This document shows positions 43,958 through 52,193 of a stretch of 64,000 nucleotides of DNA, one piece after another. Each line of letters opens with the position of its first letter. Within the stretch, counting starts at the first letter, position 1. Source of the DNA: a virus; the IMG/VR virus record IMGVR_UViG_3300002143_000079, positions 1 through 64,000 of that record; one strand, 5' to 3'. Made by a program: the position numbers and the translations under genes. Under the pieces are notes generated by a model. The model ran no database searches. It was not told the origin of the DNA and saw only the letters and a list, made by a program, of their open reading frames with translations.

Positions 43958-44740
43958 ATCGTCGGTGAATAATATGTTATTATATGCCAATAGGAGACAA
44001 ATTGCAAGTGGATCAAACACGGAAATTAATAGGGCAATGAACCATTTTACAATAGTGTCCATGGGAACATTGAATTCATCCGACACATATTTAAATGTGA
44101 TTATATCACTCTTACTACGAGATTCGACTTTTACGTTATTAATAGTTGTCTGCAAATTCAATAATTCCTCGTTCGAAGATTGGATTTTCTGATTCTCTAA
44201 TTCAATATTCTTTTCGTTATTAGTTATCAGGTCCAAAGTTTGCGTTTGGATTTCTTGTAATTGAATTGGATTTCGAGCCAAGAAAGTATTCGTCATTGAA
44301 TCATTCAATCTCTTTTCTTGATTCACCCGAAGGCTGTCGATAGTTAATATACGACTTTTGGATTGTTCAATTTTTGACTGAGTAACCAATTTTTGAGACT
44401 CATACATTGCAATTTTTTCTTCGTATGTTGAGTTTTCTAAAGAAGATTTTTGATATGCAGAACTCAAATATCCAAATATACCCAATGAAGTAATAAACAT
44501 TAATACAACAACCCCAATGGTTAAGTATATTTTCAAAAACGATTTAGTCGATTCCCAATATCTAAACAAATAACTAGTCGCTACTAATTTACCCAATTCC
44601 AAGGAGGAAGCCATAATGATTGCGGCGACCATAGAACCTGAAAATAACATGGCAATACCAATAATAGAAAAATAAGCTGCACAGGTTGCGATGAAAAAGG
44701 ATGTGAAACCAACTAAATTTTTAAAAGAAAAGACGTTCAT
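43928..44740 (-). CDS. Membrane protein with long coiled-coil loop
   Basis: 270 residues from the ATG at 44740, chosen because a TATTTAT element lies 5 nt upstream. Three hydrophobic helices occupy residues 10-100 (FTSFFIATCAAYFSIIGIAM and two more). Then a coiled-coil domain of about 120 residues follows and a last membrane helix near residue 240 (WFIALLISVFDPLAICLLLA). The shape resembles host-membrane sensor or exclusion proteins, but no family is recognised. The end may be extended by a frameshift at an A-run. Confidence 0.65.
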   Translation of the reverse strand: MNVFSFKNLVGFTSFFIATCAAYFSIIGIAMLFSGSMVAAIIMASSLELGKLVATSYLFRYWESTKSFLKIYLTIGVVVLMFITSLGIFGYLSSAYQKSSLENSTYEEKIAMYESQKLVTQSKIEQSKSRILTIDSLRVNQEKRLNDSMTNTFLARNPIQLQEIQTQTLDLITNNEKNIELENQKIQSSNEELLNLQTTINNVKVESRSKSDIITFKYVSDEFNVPMDTIVKWFIALLISVFDPLAICLLLAYNNILFTDDKKKNYHKYP

Positions 44741-44745
44741 AAGAC

Positions 44746-44752
44746 ATAAATA
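44746..44752 (-). promoter_or_regulatory. TATTTAT element
   Basis: 5 nt before the ATG at 44740; it decides that start over one 36 nt upstream. Confidence 0.5.
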
Positions 44753-44766
44753 TGGAAATAAAAGAA

Positions 44767-44793
44767 AAAACCCCATCTTTCGATGGGGGTTTT
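44767..44793 (-). terminator. Bidirectional-looking terminator
   Basis: Stem AAAACCCCATC / GATGGGG with a TTTC loop and T-runs on both strands, between the HD-domain gene stop (44827) and the next start. Confidence 0.8.
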
Positions 44794-44826
44794 CTATAAA
44801 CCTATGTATATAAACGTATTACGTGA

Positions 44827-45486
44827 TTAACGATTTTCTCGTTTCCACAAATCATACTCCGTTCGACAAGCGATAAAATCACCTTGATGTAGGATACGGG
44901 GAAGATTGGTCTTCAATTCGTAATCAGGATTGTAATTTTTCAAATATGAGGTGTTTGCTTCGTGATAAAGACCATCTGACAACTTAATACCCAAGGTTTC
45001 TTTCCAAGTGCAGACAATTCCATACTGTTGAAGAATATACAAAGCTCGGTCAGTGACGTCCATATATTGAAGATTGGTGTTGAACTTGAATATCTCACCA
45101 CGATTTTTTACATGCCAGTCGCTGTCTTGTGGTAGATAGTATTCACCTTGTTGTCGGTCACCCAATTTACCCAAATCGTGATGAAGTGCGGCAAAAATTA
45201 GTTCTTCATCGGTGAAATCAATTTCCGCACCCATTACTGTCCATAACTTTTTGACACCCATGGAAGCTTTACAAACTCCTAAAATATGGTCTAAGTATCC
45301 ACCAATATAGGCATTGTGGAAATGTGCTTTTGCGGAAGCAGGAGCGGTTATCAATCGAAGTCCGTATTCATTCTCACTATAAAGGTGGAGAAGTTTCTCC
45401 AATCGTTCACCATCGAAATTCTTTTTAAGAAATGTGATGAATGACTCGTAATTATCTTGTAATTCTTGTTCGGTATATTCTTTCAT
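44827..45486 (-). CDS. HD-domain phosphohydrolase
   Basis: 219 residues from the ATG at 45486, chosen by an early-type promoter whose -10 box ends 8 nt upstream. HFHNAYIGGYLDHILGV and ALHHDLGKLGD provide the His and HD metal ligands of the HD superfamily. Such enzymes cleave nucleotides, cyclic nucleotides or nucleic acid ends; the substrate cannot be told here. It precedes a terminator. Confidence 0.82.
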   Translation of the reverse strand: MKEYTEQELQDNYESFITFLKKNFDGERLEKLLHLYSENEYGLRLITAPASAKAHFHNAYIGGYLDHILGVCKASMGVKKLWTVMGAEIDFTDEELIFAALHHDLGKLGDRQQGEYYLPQDSDWHVKNRGEIFKFNTNLQYMDVTDRALYILQQYGIVCTWKETLGIKLSDGLYHEANTSYLKNYNPDYELKTNLPRILHQGDFIACRTEYDLWKRENR

Positions 45487-45494
45487 ATGACATG

Positions 45495-45522
45495 AATATA
45501 CGTCACGACCAATAAAAGACAA
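45495..45522 (-). promoter_or_regulatory. Early-type promoter of the HD-domain gene
   Basis: TTGTCT, 16-nt spacer, TATATT, then 8 nt to the ATG at 45486. Confidence 0.5.
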
Positions 45523-45526
45523 TTTA

Positions 45527-45688
45527 TTATATCTCTGTATTTTTCAGAGTGAGTAGATATTTCTTACCGTCGTGGGATAACTGATTTATTTTAGCGTCGG
45601 TTATGTCACCATCCTTTGCCTTCTCATAAGACAATTTCATAATTTCCTCAAGGACGGATTCTAACTTTTCCAATGTTTCTTTTTTCAT
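45527..45688 (-). CDS. Small helical protein, 53 aa
   Basis: Starts MKKETLEKLESVLEEIMKLS and ends KKYLLTLKNTEI; a charged helix of the kind found in small phage regulators. It begins 1 nt after the tail-fibre-like gene stop and ends before the HD-gene promoter. Codon use and tight spacing support it. Function unknown. Confidence 0.6.
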   Translation of the reverse strand: MKKETLEKLESVLEEIMKLSYEKAKDGDITDAKINQLSHDGKKYLLTLKNTEI

Positions 45689-45689
45689 A

Positions 45690-46142
45690 TTAAGTCAATG
45701 TGAATGTTCTCCACTGACTTCCAACATAACCCTGAAATGAACCCGAAGTCAAGTTGTAAATAACCGTACCAGCTTGGACATTTGTTAAATTATTGACTTG
45801 GTTTTGGGTATATTGATAAACTGCAAATCCCATACCATCTTTACCACCCACCACTGAAACATTCGCATTGGCGCTATAAGATGATGAAGTAGAAGAACCT
45901 GCGGTGGTTGCATATGTCGAAAGACTCGATGTTTCTGCAACCACCGCAGTTTCGGAATTTTCACAACTAACAGAATGTTCTGACTCTTTGGGAATGAGAT
46001 TATCCGTAAAATATCCGGTAAGTTCATGTACGGACATGTTTTTTGTTTCGGAAAAATCTCTATCCACGACCACAAGTAAATCTTGCGAGTCTAAACTAGC
46101 AGACGTAAGTGGGGACAATTCTGTTATTCGTTTGTTTGCCAT
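45690..46142 (-). CDS. Short tail-fibre-like protein
   Basis: 150 residues. MANKRITELSPLTSASLDSQD and DLLVVVDRDFSETKNMSVHE form the N-terminal module seen in many phage fibre and collar proteins. A Ser/Thr/Ala-rich middle and a C-terminal strand-rich piece (VIYNLTSGSFQGYVGSQWR), typical of fibre ends, follow. It is probably attached to the virion. A TATTTAT element lies 10 nt before the ATG. Confidence 0.68.
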   Translation of the reverse strand: MANKRITELSPLTSASLDSQDLLVVVDRDFSETKNMSVHELTGYFTDNLIPKESEHSVSCENSETAVVAETSSLSTYATTAGSSTSSSYSANANVSVVGGKDGMGFAVYQYTQNQVNNLTNVQAGTVIYNLTSGSFQGYVGSQWRTFTLT

Positions 46143-46152
46143 ATATCAACAC

Positions 46153-46159
46153 ATAAATA
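46153..46159 (-). promoter_or_regulatory. TATTTAT element
   Basis: 10 nt before the ATG at 46142. Confidence 0.5.
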
Positions 46160-46164
46160 TGTGT

Positions 46165-46890
46165 TTATAATTGTTTTTTGGTTTTTTTAATGATAAATTG
46201 TACTAATTTGCTACGAACAATGTCGTCTTCGGTGAATTGGAATGTATAAATTCCATTCTCCCGACTCTCAGCATCATCGAAAACATCATACATTTTCTTG
46301 AATCCACTTTTACCATTAATGTCGGCTTGGTCAGGATCACCAATTACAAAGATTTTACTGAATTCACCAACACGGGTAATCAACGTCATCAATTCCTTGG
46401 TGGTTAAATTCTGTGCTTCATCCGCAACAATGGCCTTTGCATTCCAATTTAATCCTCGGAGAAATCCAACAGGAATAGAATCAATATGACCACCTTTTTG
46501 TAAAGCATCTATATCTCCATGACTAAGAAACTCATCCAATTTATCTAATAATGGTTGGAGATATGGTGCCATTTTTTCACTACTCTCACCGGGCAAAAAG
46601 CCCAATTTACTATCACTACTTTCAACGGCGCTACGAATGTATAAGAGATCACTGACTCGTCTATCATTCATTAATTTGAGAGATGCTAAAATAGCCAGAT
46701 ATGTTTTGCTTGTTCCGGCTGGACCTGATACGAATATCATTTTGACATTTTTATCAAATGCCAATTCTAAGAAGGATTTTTGTTTTTCGGTTAATTGTTG
46801 TTTTTCTGTTATGGTTATTTGATTTTTTATTTTCTTGTTTTGCGGAACTACTGGGCTTTTGTCAGTTAGTTTATTTTTACTTTTTTTCAT
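46165..46890 (-). CDS. phoH: PhoH-family ATPase
   Basis: 241 residues. After a basic 35-residue lead come Walker A (GPAGTSKT), LGFLPGESSEKMAPYLQPL, Walker B (IVADEAQN) and FVIGDPDQADI, all PhoH hallmarks. PhoH proteins are RNA-linked ATPases common in aquatic phages; their role in infection is not settled. The start overlaps the preceding gene's stop by 4 nt. Confidence 0.9.
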   Translation of the reverse strand: MKKSKNKLTDKSPVVPQNKKIKNQITITEKQQLTEKQKSFLELAFDKNVKMIFVSGPAGTSKTYLAILASLKLMNDRRVSDLLYIRSAVESSDSKLGFLPGESSEKMAPYLQPLLDKLDEFLSHGDIDALQKGGHIDSIPVGFLRGLNWNAKAIVADEAQNLTTKELMTLITRVGEFSKIFVIGDPDQADINGKSGFKKMYDVFDDAESRENGIYTFQFTEDDIVRSKLVQFIIKKTKKQL

Positions 46891-47192
46891 ATAGTTTTAA
46901 GCAATCTAACATTTACTTTCTTAATCTTACTACATAATTCGTAGTATTCATTTTCCATACAATAACTGTATATCTGTTCCATATTGGATAAGAAATTATT
47001 TTTATCCAGCGTGATAACAAAATCGGAATTTTTGAACTTAAAAACCTCGATAACAGTGAGATCATTTTCAACAGAGTGTTGAATTGAATTGACGACACTA
47101 TCCATCATTTTTAACTTATTTTCGTGGACATATGATTTTAGTTCACCATCTGACGACGGTAGAACCATTGGTTTATAGCAATTTTTTTTCAT
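46887..47192 (-). CDS. Unknown protein co-translated with PhoH
   Basis: 101 residues, mixed helix and strand (LTVIEVFKFKNSDFVITLDK), with a Cys near each end. ATGA overlap with phoH implies coupled translation. A TATTTAT element lies 16 nt upstream of the ATG. No family recognised. Confidence 0.65.
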   Translation of the reverse strand: MKKNCYKPMVLPSSDGELKSYVHENKLKMMDSVVNSIQHSVENDLTVIEVFKFKNSDFVITLDKNNFLSNMEQIYSYCMENEYYELCSKIKKVNVRLLKTI

Positions 47193-47208
47193 AAAAAGTT
47201 AACCGAAC

Positions 47209-47215
47209 ATAAATA
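47209..47215 (-). promoter_or_regulatory. TATTTAT element
   Basis: 16 nt before the ATG at 47192, heading the phoH pair. Confidence 0.45.
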
Positions 47216-47251
47216 TCAAAATAATATACCAAAATCAAATATACGCACAAT

Positions 47252-47281
47252 AAAAAACGTGACTATTTCTAGTCACGTTTT
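47252..47281 (-). terminator. Terminator upstream of the phoH pair
   Basis: Perfect 12-bp stem (AAAACGTGACTA / TAGTCACGTTTT) with a TTTC loop, T-rich on both sides. It closes the transcript from the gene at 47311-47520. Confidence 0.82.
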
Positions 47282-47310
47282 CAATTCAATTGATATTTTT
47301 AATCACCCTG

Positions 47311-47520
47311 TTAATCTTTACGTAGATTTTTTTCTACGATTTCCACCGTTGAAGATTTATCCCACTTTTGCGTCAACGATTTCCAATACGTATATTCATC
47401 AATCGCATTTTCGGGGTTATTGTATTCCAACTCCGAGACACGAAATCCATCTCTAGTGACAATGTATTTATGTGAATTGACTTTGTTAACCGGTTTAGTT
47501 TTATTAATGGTATTTGTCAT
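47311..47520 (-). CDS. Unknown protein, 69 aa
   Basis: A polar, basic protein (INKTKPVNKVNSHKYIVTRD, later TYWKSLTQKWDKS). It has its own TTGACA promoter with a 6-nt gap and a downstream terminator, so it is a complete single-gene unit. No motif recognised. Confidence 0.65.
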   Translation of the reverse strand: MTNTINKTKPVNKVNSHKYIVTRDGFRVSELEYNNPENAIDEYTYWKSLTQKWDKSSTVEIVEKNLRKD

Positions 47521-47526
47521 ATTTTT

Positions 47527-47554
47527 ATGTTACATTAGACTTCTCATTTGTCAA
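47527..47554 (-). promoter_or_regulatory. Early-type promoter
   Basis: TTGACA, 16-nt spacer, TAACAT, 6 nt to the ATG at 47520. Confidence 0.65.
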
Positions 47555-47560
47555 TGGATA

Positions 47561-47854
47561 TTAACCTAGTAGAATTTCCTTTTCCTTTTTATCTGCGGTT
47601 TCACTTGCGGTTTGAAGATACTCAACCAATTCATTTTTTCTTTCTTCGGATAAAATAACGTGGTCAGCCCAAGGATGTCCGGTTGTTAGAATTCGCCAAC
47701 ACCATCGAATTCTTTCACTCCAACGTAAAATAGCGCCATTATTACCAAGATGCCACATACTAAACCAATATTGTTTATCGTAGATGTCATATTCAACTTC
47801 CAACGCATGACCACTACATTCACATTTTAATATTTTACCTCGATTATATGTCAT
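47561..47854 (-). CDS. Unknown protein, 97 aa
   Basis: Starts with a CECSGH segment followed by strands rich in Trp and Tyr (DIYDKQYWFSMWHLG), then RWSERIRWCWRILTTGHPWA and an acidic helix. The Trp content is striking. I have the impression of a small conserved phage family, but no function is known. Before the ATG the minus strand reads TATAAATA, the T4-like form of the late element, unlike the other genes here. Confidence 0.6.
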   Translation of the reverse strand: MTYNRGKILKCECSGHALEVEYDIYDKQYWFSMWHLGNNGAILRWSERIRWCWRILTTGHPWADHVILSEERKNELVEYLQTASETADKKEKEILLG

Positions 47855-48055
47855 AATTTTTATATTTATACATTACACCAATGAAAACTTCGCCCGACTA
47901 TCCGTTAATTAACAGAATAAAACATTTGAGTTTTCATTTAGTTTGTATAGGAAGATTATCAGTGAAATTGATGTGTGGAAAGATATTATATTTGGAATTT
48001 TTAACGAAGGTGAAATTTTTCTTGAAGGGTGTGAAGAGAGCATTATTACCGTAAA

Positions 48056-48439
48056 TGGTGGAGATGATGGAAGTTGAATCCATGTCTTCAATCGTTATAC
48101 CGTCAAAGCCTACATGTTTAGGATGTTTAAATTTTCGAGATTGTGTTCTGAACATACCAAACCACACAACCCTTATACTCAAGTTTTCTCGTTTGGTAAC
48201 CTAAGTCGAATTACCAAACACTCACGAAAAATTCGTTGAATAGACTATCGTGTGTCATCCATTCAACGGCACAACCTTTTATTAGGCTGCGACAGCAACT
48301 TCGTCCATTTCTGGAGTGAAGTCATAGGCGATTACGTTTTTTGCGTTTAATCTTTTTGATAGAAATTTTTAAGAGGCCAACTATCATCCTCTACATGCCT
48401 CGTACTTTATCTCAACTGAATCGAAACCAGTACATCCCC
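48056..48439 (-). ncRNA. ssrA: Transfer-messenger RNA (tmRNA)
   Basis: A complete 384-nt tmRNA. The 5' end GGGGATG pairs with CATCTCC at the 3' end (7 bp, one G-U), followed by discriminator A and an encoded CCA. The 5' part keeps the tmRNA consensus CTGGTTTCGATTC, and the T-arm is ATGGA, loop TTCAACT, TCCAT. The tag frame (48344 down to 48282) encodes AKNVIAYDFTPEMDEVAVAA and a double stop, ending in the typical Ala-Ala degradation signal. It would rescue stalled ribosomes and tag their products. No intron or permutation is seen. SmpB is not encoded in the window and would come from the host. Confidence 0.93.
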
Positions 48440-48466
48440 ATAAAATTCTCAAAGAACAATACCGTC

Positions 48467-48494
48467 ACTATACTACATCTTTTCTATTTGTCAA
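48467..48494 (-). promoter_or_regulatory. Early-type promoter of the tmRNA gene
   Basis: TTGACA, 16-nt spacer, TATAGT; the mature 5' end lies 27 nt past the -10 box, leaving a short leader for RNase P to remove. Confidence 0.8.
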
Positions 48495-48495
48495 C

Positions 48496-49242
48496 TCATT
48501 GTGCAAACGAACGTCGAATATCTTTGTAGATTTCTCGAAGCACCAACTTCTCCATATCCGGCGTTGGTTCTGGTTGAATTGATGTAATGTCTACATCATC
48601 AAGATATTCCGTTGTCAAATCTTCACCATGAGGTTCTCTAGCAGTCGAGTTAGAAATACTAACCGTTGCGGTATATGTGTATTCAACTTCTCCAACCATG
48701 ACATACCCGGATTTTTTTTGAGTTTCCGAGTTACTATTTTCACTCACCGAAGCTTCCTTGATATTATACATCTTTCTAAATGTGTCGTATGTGTAAACCA
48801 TATCTTCACTGAAAGAATAAACGCCAATATCAACTTTACCATTGGAATATTTTGCGTTGACATATTGCCATTTTTTATCACGCATCATGAATGGTTCTTC
48901 ACCTTGTCTTTCTCCCACATATTCTGCATACATTTCATCGGAGTTATCTTCTCGGAGATAAGCAAAACGTTGTGACTCATCCTTCAACTGTTTTATCATT
49001 GATTGTGTATTGGGTTTTTTAATCCACGATTCATACGCCCAACTACCTTTAAATCTATCCCACCCAACACTTGCTTGTAAATTCGAGGACATTAGAAGTT
49101 CTTTGTAAAAAGCAGCTTTTTCAAAATCTTTGACCTTTAGTGCAGATTTCAATTCACGATTCATCAAATCATATTGCATGGTGTCTTTATTTGCCTCTAT
49201 GATATATTCTTTGATTATACTTTTTAATTTACTCTTCTTCAT
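48496..49242 (-). CDS. Unknown protein, 248 aa
   Basis: Basic helical N-terminus (KSKLKSIIKEYIIEANKD), a segment with Trp-rich stretches (GWDRFKGSWAYESWIKKP), and a beta-rich C-terminal domain (YVMVGEVEYTYTATVSISNS) closed by an acidic helix. The N-terminal helix resembles those of other virion-region proteins here. A TATTTAT element lies 7 nt upstream. Its TGA stop is 1 nt from the tmRNA -35 box. Function unknown. Confidence 0.65.
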   Translation of the reverse strand: MKKSKLKSIIKEYIIEANKDTMQYDLMNRELKSALKVKDFEKAAFYKELLMSSNLQASVGWDRFKGSWAYESWIKKPNTQSMIKQLKDESQRFAYLREDNSDEMYAEYVGERQGEEPFMMRDKKWQYVNAKYSNGKVDIGVYSFSEDMVYTYDTFRKMYNIKEASVSENSNSETQKKSGYVMVGEVEYTYTATVSISNSTAREPHGEDLTTEYLDDVDITSIQPEPTPDMEKLVLREIYKDIRRSFAQ

Positions 49243-49249
49243 ACGATGT

Positions 49250-49256
49250 ATAAATA
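49250..49256 (-). promoter_or_regulatory. TATTTAT element
   Basis: 7 nt before the ATG at 49242. Confidence 0.5.
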
Positions 49257-49264
49257 GTTACGAC

Positions 49265-49302
49265 AAAAAAGAAACCGCCGACTTTTAAGTGTCGGCGGTT
49301 TC
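49265..49302 (-). terminator. Terminator after the outer-membrane protein gene
   Basis: Perfect 12-bp GC-rich stem (GAAACCGCCGAC / GTCGGCGGTTTC), 8-nt loop, then T-run on the minus strand; 22 nt past the gene's stop. Confidence 0.88.
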
Positions 49303-49323
49303 TTAGAATTATCGTCCAATTGT

Positions 49324-50031
49324 TTAGAACTTGAATCGAACACCCGTAGTCAAAGCAAAATTACCTTCAAACTTACGAGCTGCGAGAGTCGTATCGGAGG
49401 TAACATAACTTGCATCGACATATGGAGTTACATACTTAATGCCGGTATAGGACAACTCACCACCAGCCAACCAACTTGTATGTTTATTGTAGAAGTAACC
49501 TTCAACACGGGGAGTCAACGAGACACCACGATAACTAAAGGTACGGTCCAAACCAACCGTTGTACCAAACAATTCCGTGTCAAAATCCCGAGCGACGGTG
49601 ACATAGGGACTTGCAATCTTCGTTAAAACTGGAAACTTATCCAATCGTAACGTTCCATAGGCCGTGAATGTATCAGTGAAAGCTCCTGCAATAACTCGTT
49701 TTTCAACACCACCTTTGAGATTGAAGACGATGTTACCATCACCAATATTACGTGAGAGATTTGCGTCCAAGACAGCTTGTTGAGCACTTTCTCCACGGAT
49801 ATAATATGTCACACCAACTTCGGGAGTAACAATCTTATTCGACAACGCCACAGTGGATGCGACGAAGGCACTATTTTTCTGGAATTGCAAACCCAAGTGA
49901 TTTGCTCGAGTGGTATAACCCACATCAAAACCTACTTGTGGTGTTACCTTGAACTCAGCAGCGGTTGCTGACATTATAGTTACCAATGCGACCAGCACCA
50001 AGGCGGCCAATGTTTTCATTTGTTTAATCAT
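49324..50031 (-). CDS. Outer-membrane beta-barrel protein with signal peptide
   Basis: 235 residues. A classical Sec signal (KTLAALVLVALVTIMSATAA) with cleavage likely after ATAA is followed by alternating amphipathic strands rich in Gly, Tyr and Thr, ending in the C-terminal Phe (GVRFKF) that signals Bam-dependent insertion. The size suits an 8- to 10-strand barrel. It is a stand-alone unit with promoter, about 60-nt leader, Shine-Dalgarno-like AAGGA and terminator, unlike its leaderless neighbours. Host acquisition is likely. Possible roles are altering the cell surface, excluding other phages or replacing a host porin. Confidence 0.85.
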   Translation of the reverse strand: MIKQMKTLAALVLVALVTIMSATAAEFKVTPQVGFDVGYTTRANHLGLQFQKNSAFVASTVALSNKIVTPEVGVTYYIRGESAQQAVLDANLSRNIGDGNIVFNLKGGVEKRVIAGAFTDTFTAYGTLRLDKFPVLTKIASPYVTVARDFDTELFGTTVGLDRTFSYRGVSLTPRVEGYFYNKHTSWLAGGELSYTGIKYVTPYVDASYVTSDTTLAARKFEGNFALTTGVRFKF

Positions 50032-50093
50032 ATTTATTTTTCCTTATATAACAATTGTCCCCGGATGACGCATCCAGTTCCAACTTTGAGATA

Positions 50094-50121
50094 AGTATAG
50101 GTTAAAACAACGTTGTGTCAA
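50094..50121 (-). promoter_or_regulatory. Promoter of the outer-membrane protein gene
   Basis: TTGACA, 16-nt spacer, TATACT; 62 nt from the -10 box to the ATG, leaving room for AAGGA about 9 nt before the start. Confidence 0.7.
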
Positions 50122-50124
50122 ATA

Positions 50125-50158
50125 TAAAAACCACCAAAGTTATAATCCCTTGGTGGTT
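50125..50158 (-). terminator. Terminator after the 666-aa gene
   Basis: 9-bp stem AACCACCAA / TTGGTGGTT with a 12-nt loop and a T-run on the minus strand. Confidence 0.82.
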
Positions 50159-50181
50159 AGTATGTTGTATAAGGTTGTCTT

Positions 50182-52182
50182 TTAGAGTCTGGATGACATT
50201 ATTTCTTTAAAAGTAATCTTTTCATCCAATCCATGACCAAAGCCAGGTTCGTCACTACGCACACGATATTCTGGACTCATATTGGGTTCGGAGGTGTCTA
50301 TATCGTCGGTTGGATTTTCATATTCCTCTTCTTGGTTCATATTTGCAACGACTTTATCAACTACATCTTCGTCTCGGTAGAAAAGTAATTTATCTTGACC
50401 ATGTGGTGCGTTGTCGTAAACAACAACACCTTCTTTACTATCTTTAATACACCAACCACGTAGATATGGAATTTTATAGAATCGTGACTCTTGCAATGAA
50501 GATGTTTCACCAGAATTATCCGGTTGTTTTTGAAACGATGGATAAGCGTGTGGTAAATCTTGTAATGTCATGCCTTCGGGAAGTTGTATATTGAATCGCA
50601 ATACTGGTGTGCCACCCATTTTACTAGTGTCCACCTTTTGCCAGTTGTTATCCAACAATTGAACATTGGCTCGTTTCAATTCTTTGACGACATCATTGGC
50701 CATTCCCCGCCAATATTTTGGATCCAAACCCCCAAGATAAAGATTAATGGTTCCTTTTTGTTTAAATGCGTCACTACCATCGGGAGATAACATTTGAGCT
50801 CCACGGGAACTACGATACTTGGAAAATTCTTCGTCACTTAATGTTTTACGCAAGTTAACAAATACCACGTCGTCAATTTCGTGGATTATATCTAAAATGC
50901 CTGCGGAATCTTGTGGTTGACTATAATCTTCACTTTCGTTTAAGTTTGTTTTCATATAATTTTCTAATTCAAATAATAAGGACTCGGCCGTGATTTCATT
51001 TTTACCATGCTTGTCTCTAATAGTTTGTAACATACTCTTGGGATTAACACCCATTGATTTTAACTTACGTAAAATACTAATTACACTCGTACCGTATTTA
51101 CTCAACTTGGTTTCCAACTCACGATACAACTCGACGGCTGGAATATACACTTCATTGTCTTCATCTTCCAATTTATCAATGGTTTGAATAATTACCTTTG
51201 AAATATCTCTCTCACCGGATAGATAAGCTGAGCGTAAGGCTTCAATAGCCACGTCTAAATTTTTGATTTTGAGTTTATAACTGTTTTCTTCACCTTTGGT
51301 CCACGTCGCACCTTTGACATGAGACTCAGCCTCGGCTTCAGCTCTTTCACGACGGAGTTCGGTTAATTTATCCAAAATCTCATTCTTGACAACGGCATCG
51401 ACTTTAGGTTTTGGTTCCGGTTTCTTATCCCCATAAACTTCGAGGTAAGGTATAAATTCCATATCTTTCTTCGTAACGTCTCTATTAGGCACCTCAAAGA
51501 ATACTTTATTAACATCCAGACCAGCCAGTTTTACCACTCGTTGATATAACTCCTGTTCTCGTGTCAAACCAACATACGTAATATACCACGCCGTAAAATA
51601 ATAATTACCATCAACCAAGAAAACTCTAAAACGTGTATATGATTTGTCAAAACCACCATAACGACTCTCCATTACCGCTTCCAGACCACTATGACCTTTA
51701 GCTGAGTAATCATCCCCAATAAAATCCTCCAAATAATCATTTAATATATCCCTCAAGACGTTATCCTGCTCACGATCGCCAGAATATGCAATAACCTTTT
51801 TATTAACCGCACTATAACCAACAATAGTCATTTTACCACCCAATAACTTGTTTGCAAAATTAAAGCCAGTAACCACATTGTTTTTACTGATATAATAATA
51901 ACTATTTTCCCCTACCTTGATGCTATCGGGACTTTCATTAATAAACATCTTTTCACTTTTCTCTCGTCTCTCCAGTTCATTCAATAAACCACCATGTTCC
52001 TGTGAGAGTTGTCTAATCATATCATGTAACATACCCATATCATGAACGACTTCTAATCCCCTAATGGCATTACCCGTTACATTATAGCCAGACCCATATT
52101 GCCGACTATAAACATTGACAAAAGTACCATCTTGAAATTTATGAGAACTGATTGGTCGATTTTTTTTAGTGAAAAGAGACAT
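50182..52182 (-). CDS. Unknown large protein, 666 aa
   Basis: Three parts can be seen: an N-terminal region of about 260 residues with strands (FRVFLVDGNYYFTAWYITYV), a central charged helical region (about 270-440, DKLTELRRERAEAEAESHVK), and a C-terminal mixed domain ending in an acidic tail. Several segments starting NESED or NESPD resemble propeptide or linker pieces of head-associated proteins. No catalytic motif is recognised. A TATTTAT element 11 nt upstream suggests late expression. Confidence 0.62.
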   Translation of the reverse strand: MSLFTKKNRPISSHKFQDGTFVNVYSRQYGSGYNVTGNAIRGLEVVHDMGMLHDMIRQLSQEHGGLLNELERREKSEKMFINESPDSIKVGENSYYYISKNNVVTGFNFANKLLGGKMTIVGYSAVNKKVIAYSGDREQDNVLRDILNDYLEDFIGDDYSAKGHSGLEAVMESRYGGFDKSYTRFRVFLVDGNYYFTAWYITYVGLTREQELYQRVVKLAGLDVNKVFFEVPNRDVTKKDMEFIPYLEVYGDKKPEPKPKVDAVVKNEILDKLTELRRERAEAEAESHVKGATWTKGEENSYKLKIKNLDVAIEALRSAYLSGERDISKVIIQTIDKLEDEDNEVYIPAVELYRELETKLSKYGTSVISILRKLKSMGVNPKSMLQTIRDKHGKNEITAESLLFELENYMKTNLNESEDYSQPQDSAGILDIIHEIDDVVFVNLRKTLSDEEFSKYRSSRGAQMLSPDGSDAFKQKGTINLYLGGLDPKYWRGMANDVVKELKRANVQLLDNNWQKVDTSKMGGTPVLRFNIQLPEGMTLQDLPHAYPSFQKQPDNSGETSSLQESRFYKIPYLRGWCIKDSKEGVVVYDNAPHGQDKLLFYRDEDVVDKVVANMNQEEEYENPTDDIDTSEPNMSPEYRVRSDEPGFGHGLDEKITFKEIMSSRL

Positions 52183-52193
52183 ATATGATGTTT

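Noticed and set aside
47881-48048. Plus-strand frame of about 53 codons after the 47854 gene
   Set aside because: No promoter, unusual strand, and hydrophobic/basic composition typical of chance frames in AT-rich DNA; no other feature is supported in 47855-48055.
47934-48182. Minus-strand frame of 82 codons
   Set aside because: It overlaps the 3' part of the tmRNA, starts with TTG and has no promoter or ATG placement like the real genes.
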